DNA of 64,000 nucleotides from Melastoma dodecandrum (taxonomy: Eukaryota; Streptophyta; Magnoliopsida; Myrtales; Melastomataceae): assembly GCA_029817715.1 (NCBI GenBank), contig JARUPY010000397.1:8184001-8248000 (forward strand), written 5' to 3'. Below, piece by piece: positions 57,349 through 64,000 of this stretch (positions are counted from its first letter, which is position 1; each line of letters starts with the position of its first letter). A program made the translations under genes and the position numbers. A model generated the notes under the pieces. It was not told where the DNA came from and did not search any database. It saw only the letters and a program-made list of their open reading frames with translations.

Positions 57349-59040
57349 ATGCAAATGGCATACATGCATGCTGTTGGACTCAACAGTAACAGTCCACCAA
57401 TATTTGATGGACAAAACTTCTTTAATCGACGCAGTAGCATGGAGTTCTTGATAGCATCTCATGAACCGAAGTGTTTAGGGATCATCTGGAATGGTCATAT
57501 GCTTCACATAGGACAAGATCTGAAAGTTTAGTATGGCAGAATAATTTCATTTTCTGATGAGGAAACTAAAATCATCAAGTTTAATGCTATGGTTGTCAGC
57601 TCTCTTCATTGTGCTCTATCTCCTATGGAGCACAACCGGATCTCTACCTGTACCACAGCAAACGAGATCTGAGATCGACTTGTTCTAACCCATGATCGGA
57701 CGGATCAAGTTAAAGAAACAATGATAAATCTACTGGTTCAGTAGTATGAGGCTTTCAAAATGAAACCTGATGAGTCTATCTCAGAAATGCAAGATAGACT
57801 AAACACAATCATCAATAGCTTAGCCCTTCTTAGGAAGAATACGCCAATGCTGAATTGGTGAGAAAGGTCCTCAAGACTTTGCCCATGAATTGGGAAGCTA
57901 AGAAGACCGCAATTGAGGAAGCCAACAATCTAACAACTCTTAGGCTGGATCAGCTTATGAGTTCTCTCCTTTTTCATGAGGAAGAGAAACGGTCATCTGT
58001 ACCTCAGACGATAGAATTGATTGCCTTTCAGGCATCAACTTCTATTGATAATGAATCAGGTGATAGAGAAGCTGAAACAGATGAGGAGCTCTCCTTACTT
58101 GTAAAAGTTTTGAACAAACTTCTTTACGAGAAACGCTTCAAACGAAGTGGTAAACCCAAGTCTTCTAACCTAGAAGATAAAAATGAACCAGTATGTTACG
58201 AGTGTAAGAAATTGGGACATATGATGAATGAATGTCCTCTGTTGACTGAGAAGCAGAAGCCTTCTCGAAACAAAAGAAGAGCCTTATCGGCTTGGAGCGA
58301 TGAGGAGGACGATGAATCTGAATCTGAGGAAGACCAGAAGGCCAATCTTTGTTAGATGGCTCGTTCTAAATCAGAATCTGATTCATATGAGGTGGTAATC
58401 TCTACATCTATGTATAATTTATCTTCTAATGATCTTAAAGGTTTTCTGACAGAAATCCTTGAAAAAGTAGAAGAGCTATCCTCAAAATATCGCTATGTGG
58501 AAAAGCATAACAAGGTTCTACAGTCACAGCTCACTTCTCTGCACAGAGAAAAGATTGTCTTGGAAAAGGAAGCTGCGATCTTCTGTGCAGAAACATCTCC
58601 TCTGATCAGAGAACCTCATCTTGAGGTGTGGTACGAGCTACTTATTCGTGACAAAGTTGTTTCTCCACTTAATGAGTCTAACATAGGTTTATTACCTGAA
58701 AGTCAACCTTATAATTGTCACATAAACAAATCTGAATGTTCAGAGGATATATGTTATATGACATAGAAAGCATGCTCTGTGATCAGTCCCAAAATTGCGC
58801 AGAAACAGAAGTCTGTGATGTCGCAGAAACCTGAGTCTGTGAAATATTATACTTCCGAACAGAAGCGTAACAAAACTAGGACTAAAAACCCTGTCGGATT
58901 GACAGAAAAGGTTAAATCTTGTCAATATTGTAGCATGCTTGGACATATGATCGGACAATGTCAGATCAAGAAGTCTATAAGTATAACCAATGCGTTTCTC
59001 TCTAGGAACAAGTCACAATCTTATGGAACCGGCTTAAAGT
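57349..59040 (+). pseudogene. Copia gag with two CCHC zinc knuckles
   Basis: Starts MQMAYMHAVGL, with PIFDGQNF matching the N-terminus of SIRE gag. The capsid region runs over 57349-58000 with stops and a frame change near 57855. The frame 57855-58355 has knuckle CYECKKLGHMMNEC and an acidic tail. 58356-58766 is coiled-coil-like (ILEKVEELSSKYRYVEKHN). 58779-59060 carries a second knuckle CQYCSMLGHMIGQC. It would package element RNA. Stop codons at 58355 and 58764 split the frame. Confidence 0.8.
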
Positions 59041-59083
59041 GTGTTCCTGTTGTAACTTAATTTGTTCTTAATCGCAGGTACGG

Positions 59084-60202
59084 TTGAAAACTAAAGCCAG
59101 GAAGGATGAGTGGTACTTGGACAGTGGGTGCTCATGCCACATGACCGGGGATCATTCTAAGTTTTCAAGTTTGAAGTTACAGAACGGTGGTTCTGTGACA
59201 TTTAGTGATGATAGCAAAGGCTACATCAAAGGCATTGGAACTATCGGTAGTTCACAAACAATGCAGATAGATGATGTTCGGCTTGTTGCAGGATTAAAAC
59301 ATAGTCTATTAAGTGTGAGCCAACTCTGTGACGAGGGTTATGAAATAACCTTTAACGCAGAAGGATGTTCTAGATCTATAGGCGGCAAAGTCTGTTTCGT
59401 TGCTGAACGAAGAAAAAACGTTTACATCGTTTCTCAAGACAATCTTTTGTCTTCTGAGAAATGCCTTGCTTCCTATAAGGATGAAACAAATCTCTGGCAT
59501 AGGAAATTGGGACACATCAATTTCTAATTATTGTCTAAGATTGCCAAAAAGGAGTTGGCACGAGGTTTACCGAGTTTTGAAGGGAACAGCTTATGTGAAG
59601 CATGTTCTTTGAGGAAACAAACCAGAGTCTCTTTTAATAGCAAAGATTACATTTCCACCACAAAACCACTTGAACTTCTGCACATGGACCTGTTTGGTCT
59701 TACCAAAACACAGAGTCTAGGCCATAGACGCTATGCTATGGTAGTTGTGGATGATTACTTAAGATATACTTGGGTAAAGTTCTTGGCTCATAAGAGTGAT
59801 GCATTCAGTGCGTTCAAACGTCTTTTCACAAAGCTGCATAATGAGAGAGGAGCCTCTCTTAAAAGCTTAAGAACTGACCATGGAATAGAATTTGAAAACC
59901 ATGAGTTAAAATCCTTCTGTGACATGAATGGCATAAAGCACACATTCTCTCCTCCATATACTCCACAATAGAATGAAATAGATGAGAGAATGAATCGAAC
60001 TCTTCTTGATAATGCTAGAACTTTGATGTGTGAAAGCAAGGTTCCAAAAAATCTGTGGACTGAGGCTATTAATACATATGTTATGTGTCTAACAGTGTAC
60101 ATGCACGAAAAACACTTGACAAAATTCCTTATGAGTTATATAAGGGCAAAGTGCCTAACATCTCATATTTCCATCCTTTTGGAAATCCTTGTTACATACT
60201 AA
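59084..60202 (+). pseudogene. Copia protease and integrase
   Basis: WYLDSGCSCHMTGD is the copia protease active site. LWHRKLGHINF with later CEACSLRKQ is the pre-integrase HHCC finger. The DDE residues are visible in LLHMDLFG, SLRTDHGIEF and NEIDERMNRT. A stop after HINF (59527), one before the last acidic residue (59971) and a frame change near 60100 disrupt it. Confidence 0.85.
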
Positions 60203-60565
60203 GACTTCCTAAGGATAATGTTGGAAAATTCGATGCTAGATTAGATGAATGAATGTTCCTTGGTTATTCTGATCCAGCAAAGCTTATCGAGTTTTCAACA
60301 AGAGAACCCTTGTTGTTGAGGAGTCTATTAATGTCATCATTAATGATTCTCAATATACAGAGGAGCCTGTCTTATCAGACAGACCAAGTTCGTAGCTGAC
60401 TGCTGTTGAAGAATAAAAAGATAGCGTTGTCCCTCTTACGACTGATTCTACACAAATCTAGTCCGTCATTGGACATGATGCAAACTCTGAGGGCACTTTA
60501 GAGAATCATGATTCTAAGGAGAATCTCTTGGACATAGTGCCCACTCTTTATAAGAAAAGACACCC
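60203..60565 (+). pseudogene. Copia integrase-RT linker
   Basis: Decayed integrase C-terminus and acidic linker. No continuous frame. It ends at KKRHP-coding sequence where the solo LTR is inserted; the sequence continues after 61731. Confidence 0.6.
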
Positions 60566-61726
60566 TGTTCGCGTAGAAAACGGATTACGCCGGATTACGC
60601 AGGGATTTGTAGATGTGGTCGCCAGTAAGTAATTGAAGAATTTGATTGAATGCAAACAGTTTTTACACGAAGTAAAGAAAGCTTACAGCCATAAAAATAA
60701 AAATAAGGACGGTGGTAAGATCATAGACTGGCTACAGTGCTCCGTAGACTTGGAGCGTCGTCGTAGACTTGATGGAAGAGCGTTGTAGACTTGTGCTCCT
60801 CGGGCAGCAGGACTTAGCTGCTGGACTTGATGGACTGGATGCGGTCGGGTGCTGAGGCTGACGTGGACACCAAGGCTGTGATGGCTGACCCTGGCGGTGG
60901 CGTCGAAGGCGGAGATGTGTACCGGGACTACGGTGGCTCGTCCTGGCATTGAAGTCGAAGGCGGAGGTGTGTACCGGGACTATGGTAGCTCGTCCTGGCG
61001 TTGGAGTCGAAGGCGGATGTGTGTAACCAGAGCTACGTTTGCTCACTCTGATGGTGGAAGTGAAGGCGGGGATTTGTTGCCAGAGCTACGGTTGCTCACT
61101 CTGACGGTGGAAGGAAGACCAATGAAACTTTAAAAGTTTCGCCCAGGTCGGGGAATCCTAACAACTAACAACTAAGGGGTGACGAGTAAGATAAGCTTCT
61201 GTTGGCTGATTTGTTCGTCATTTTCTCTTAGGGAGATCCTCTCCCTTTTATACCCGGTCTGTTACCACCTTCCGAAGATTTTCCAGACTCGATTCTCCTC
61301 AAGAATCTCGGAGCTAACTGACTTCCACTCATTTGATCGTGGATCGTAAACTTCTCTGACTTCGAGTTTAATTAGTTGTCTTTTAAGACGTGTGTTGATA
61401 TATGCGTGGGTAACAAGTCCCATTTATCTCGGAGCTGTGGAACCGTTTTCCTTTTACACGTGTTTTTTGCAGGCACAGGCCTGTAGACTTTGTATCCTTT
61501 GTAGGCGCAAGTCCGTAGACTTTGTGTCTCTTGGAGGCGCAGGCTTGTAGACTTCCCTTGATTACAAGGTTATTACCCCGCCTCTGTAGACTTCCTTTGC
61601 CATATAGTCCATATAGACTGCGGGCGCAAGCCTAATGTGTTTACCTTAGCTATAGCCTCAATTTGCCTTTACGGGCTTTGTTAGAAATAGGCCCAAGATA
61701 ACTAGCACGTTAATCGCATGTCAACA
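60566..61726 (-). repeat. Solo LTR of the gypsy B family, inserted in the copia pol
   Basis: 1161 bp, starts TGTTCGCGTAGAAAACGG (compare TGTTCGCATGGAAAACGG at 36698) and ends GCATGTCAACA. It is flanked by a perfect 5-bp duplication CACCC (60561-60565 and 61727-61731). Removing it restores continuity of the copia linker. It holds four to five minisatellite units of about 62 bp (60855-61115) built on GAAGGCGGAGGTGTGTACCG. Confidence 0.88.
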
Positions 61727-63264
61727 CACCCCATGGAGCAAGTCATTGGGGATGTACAGGAAGGGATACAGACGAGACGTTCTGTGAATCTCTCTGTGAC
61801 CATTATGCGTTTCTCTCCCAAAAGGAACCAAACAATATTGATGAAGCTCTTGCAGTTCCTATCTGGATTATTGCCATCCAAGAAGAGCTTAATCAATTCG
61901 AATGAAACAAGGTATGGATGCTTGTTCAAAGACCGAAGGATCGTTCTGTTATTGGAACCAAGTAGGTTTTCCACAACAAGCTTGATGAATCAGGCTCTGT
62001 GGTGAGAAACAAGGCCAGACTCGTGGCCAAGGGGTATTCTCAGTCAGAAGGGATTGACTGATGAGACATACGCCCCAGTAGCGCACCTTGAAGCTATTAG
62101 ACTTTGGTTAGCTTATGCGTGTTACAATGATTTCAAACTATTTCAGATAGATGTGAAAAACGCCTTTCTGAATGTGAGATGAAGGAGGAAGTGTACGTAG
62201 ACCAACCTCCAGGATTCGAGGATCCTAAAAAGCATGACCATGTATATAAGATTGATAAAGCTTTGTATGGTTTGAAACAAGTTACCAGAGCTTGGTATGA
62301 AAGACATAGCCAATTTCTTATTGAAAAAGGCTATAGAAAGGGAAAGGTTGATACAACTCTTTTCTTAAAAGAGCATGGAACCGAGCTTCTGGTAGTTCAA
62401 ATCTATGTAGATGACATCACCCTTGGATCCTCGAACAATACCTTGTGTAAAGAGTTCGCAGAACTCTTGAAAAGTGAATTTGAGATGAGCATGATGGGAG
62501 AATTAACATTCTTTTTGGGCTTATAGATTCGCCAAACATCAAAAGGTACTTTCATCCATCAAGAGAAGTACAATAAACAACTTCTGAAAAAATATGAGTT
62601 GAGCAACTCAAAACACCTTTCTACTTCCATGAGCACAAATGCTATTGTTGAGAAAGACGAAGCAGGAAATGATACAGATCTTAGCCTCTACATGAGCATG
62701 ATAGGGTCCTTATTGTACCTTACCGCCTCCAGGCCTGACATTCTGTTCAGCGTTTGCCTTTGTGCTAGATTCCAATCAGCACCAAAGGAGTCCCATTTAA
62801 CTCATGTTAAAAGGATATTTCGATATCTTTCTGGGACTACAAATCTAGGGCTTTGGTATTCCAAGAGATCATTATTTGATCTTGTTGGGTACTCTGACGC
62901 AGACTTTGCTGGTTGCAAAATCGATCGGAAGAGTACTTCTGGAACCTGCCAGTTACTTGGAGATATGCTCATATCTTGGTACTCCAAGAAGCAAGCTTCT
63001 GTTGCACTAACTACAGCTGAGGTAGAATATGTTGCAGCGACTAGTTGTTGTGCACAACTTCTGTGGATGCGTCGACAACTTGAAGACTATGGTTTCAAGT
63101 TTAATAATATTCCGATACGGTGTGATAACACAAGTGCTATAAATCTGACCAAGAATCTTGTTCAGCATTCAAGGTTTAAACATATAGAACTAAGACATCA
63201 TTTCATTCGTTCAGAATGGTTCTATTATTGTGGAATATGTGAGCACAGAAGCACAGCTCTGTGA
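61727..63264 (+). pseudogene. Copia reverse transcriptase and RNase H
   Basis: Frames cover the RT N-terminus ([19 protein letters not shown]) with shifts, then 62179-62526 with VYVDQPPGFEDP, ALYGLKQ and the catalytic box YVDDITLG. 62599-63264 holds the RT/RNase H connection (MIGSLLYLTASRPDILF), RNase H (GYSDADFAGC, KSTSGTCQLLG, SKKQASVALTTAEVEYVAA) and the tail. Stops at 62524 and frame changes near 62060 inactivate it. Confidence 0.88.
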
Positions 63265-63624
63265 TATCTTCACAAAGCCATTGAACTTTAAGAAATTCTC
63301 AAAATTAAGAATGAAATTAAGGATTTGTTATCCCTTCTAAAAATGGATATGATTGAACTCTATTTCGTGTAATCTGAATTTGTGTGAAAATTTTGATTTT
63401 CAAAAGTACTTCCTTCTTTAAAAATATTTTATTTGGAATTTATTTCTTTCAAAAAACTTTTCCCTCCTTCCAATTATTTATTTTCTTTAAACCAACTCCC
63501 TGCACATACGATTTCCCTCCCACCTGAAAACCCATATTTTCCTTCTCACCCACGTTTTTCTCCAACCACACTTCATCGCCTTCTCTTCCACAAAACCCTA
63601 ACTTCCCCTCTTCGATTTGTTCTC

Positions 63625-64000
63625 ATGGCACCCCGGACCAGACACCCTCGCGCTGCCAAGGCCAAGCCTAGGCGCTCCGCTAGACTCGGCGACGATTCTT
63701 TGTCCGACCATGACTCACAGGAGACCCAGTCTTCGCTGCAGAGGAGTGACTCTGATACTGTCGGTTTCTCGTCCAAGGAAACTAAATCTAGCTCCCGACA
63801 CTCTTCTCCTGTGAGTTCTAAGGCTCTGGACACAGAGCAAGAGGTGACCCAGTCATCCATGAAGGAGGATCTTCCTGTGCTAAAGTTTTCTGAGCCAGAA
63901 AACAAGGACATGGTGATTTCTCCTCAAGGACATGCTGTGAAGGAGGTTTCTACACCTCAGCGCAAAAGCCCTCCTCCATGGCTATTGTGCCGTACGATGA
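63625..64000 (+). CDS. Extra ORF downstream of copia pol (partial)
   Basis: Open from ATG 63625 to the window edge, at least 125 residues, N-terminus MAPRTRHPRAAKAKPRRSAR then Ser/Asp-rich. SIRE/Maximus elements carry an additional ORF here, sometimes called env-like; its function is not established. This is the longest undamaged frame of the element in the window, though only its start is seen. The interval 63265-63624 is AT- and pyrimidine-rich leader. Confidence 0.55.
   Translation, partial: MAPRTRHPRAAKAKPRRSARLGDDSLSDHDSQETQSSLQRSDSDTVGFSSKETKSSSRHSSPVSSKALDTEQEVTQSSMKEDLPVLKFSEPENKDMVISPQGHAVKEVSTPQRKSPPPWLLCRTM

Larger units (their letters stand above)
55822..64000 (+). mobile_element. 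SIRE-type Ty1/copia retrotransposon, 3' end outside window
   Basis: 5' LTR, initiator-Met primer site, gag with two CCHC knuckles, protease, integrase, reverse transcriptase and RNase H in copia order, then a further ORF starting at 63625. The extra ORF after pol and the long LTR fit the SIRE/Maximus lineage. Stops and frameshifts occur throughout and pol is split by a solo LTR. The 3' LTR lies beyond 64000. Confidence 0.85.

Overview
This window is nuclear DNA of a flowering plant, dominated by transposable elements. The signs are spliced genes with GT/AG introns, Ty3/gypsy chromovirus and Tat/Ogre-type retrotransposons, a SIRE-type Ty1/copia element, a hAT transposase with a DUF659 core, a Mutator-like element carrying plant gene sequence, and caleosin, oleosin, nicotinamidase and lipase coding sequence. 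The species cannot be told from the sequence. Only one host gene looks intact, a six-exon caleosin/peroxygenase at 10534-12041 (+). Nearly everything else is broken by stops, frameshifts, deletions or nested insertions.

Layout. 371-5577: complete Reina-like chromovirus (-) with nearly identical LTRs and a perfect 5-bp target duplication. 5789-8287: decayed hAT/DUF659 transposase (+). 10534-12041: caleosin gene. 12675-14631: probable solo LTR. 14849-17413: Mutator-like element with about 700-bp terminal inverted repeats, each itself a foldback, enclosing a damaged oleosin gene. 17640-24247: gypsy A (+), a Tat-like deletion derivative whose gag is split by a solo SIRE-type LTR (18354-20385) and which ends in an antisense ORF, a polypurine tract and an LTR. 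25185-26389: array of about 140-bp palindromic repeats, followed by a nicotinamidase pseudogene (26849-27145). 27146-37545: gypsy B (-), Tat-like, with both LTRs and an antisense plant-mobile-domain (PMD) ORF between pol and the 3' LTR. 37546-50745: gypsy C (+), whose reverse transcriptase, RNase H and integrase region is tandemly duplicated with a period of about 3.44 kb, followed by repeated 3' sequence, a polypurine tract and a probable LTR. 51107-52538: second copy of the repeat array plus nicotinamidase pseudogene. 52674-55637: lipase-like alpha/beta-hydrolase pseudogene (-). 55822-64000: SIRE-type copia element (+) running off the right edge, split in pol by a solo LTR of the gypsy B family (60566-61726).

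How it fits together. The nesting gives relative ages: the copia is older than the gypsy-family solo LTR inside it, and gypsy A is older than the SIRE-type LTR inside it. The Reina-like element is the youngest complete insertion by LTR identity. Three sequences linked to lipid storage or turnover (caleosin, oleosin, lipase) lie within 45 kb, but the oleosin arrived inside a transposon and the lipase is broken, so no functional cluster is claimed. No tRNA, rRNA or CRISPR features were seen.
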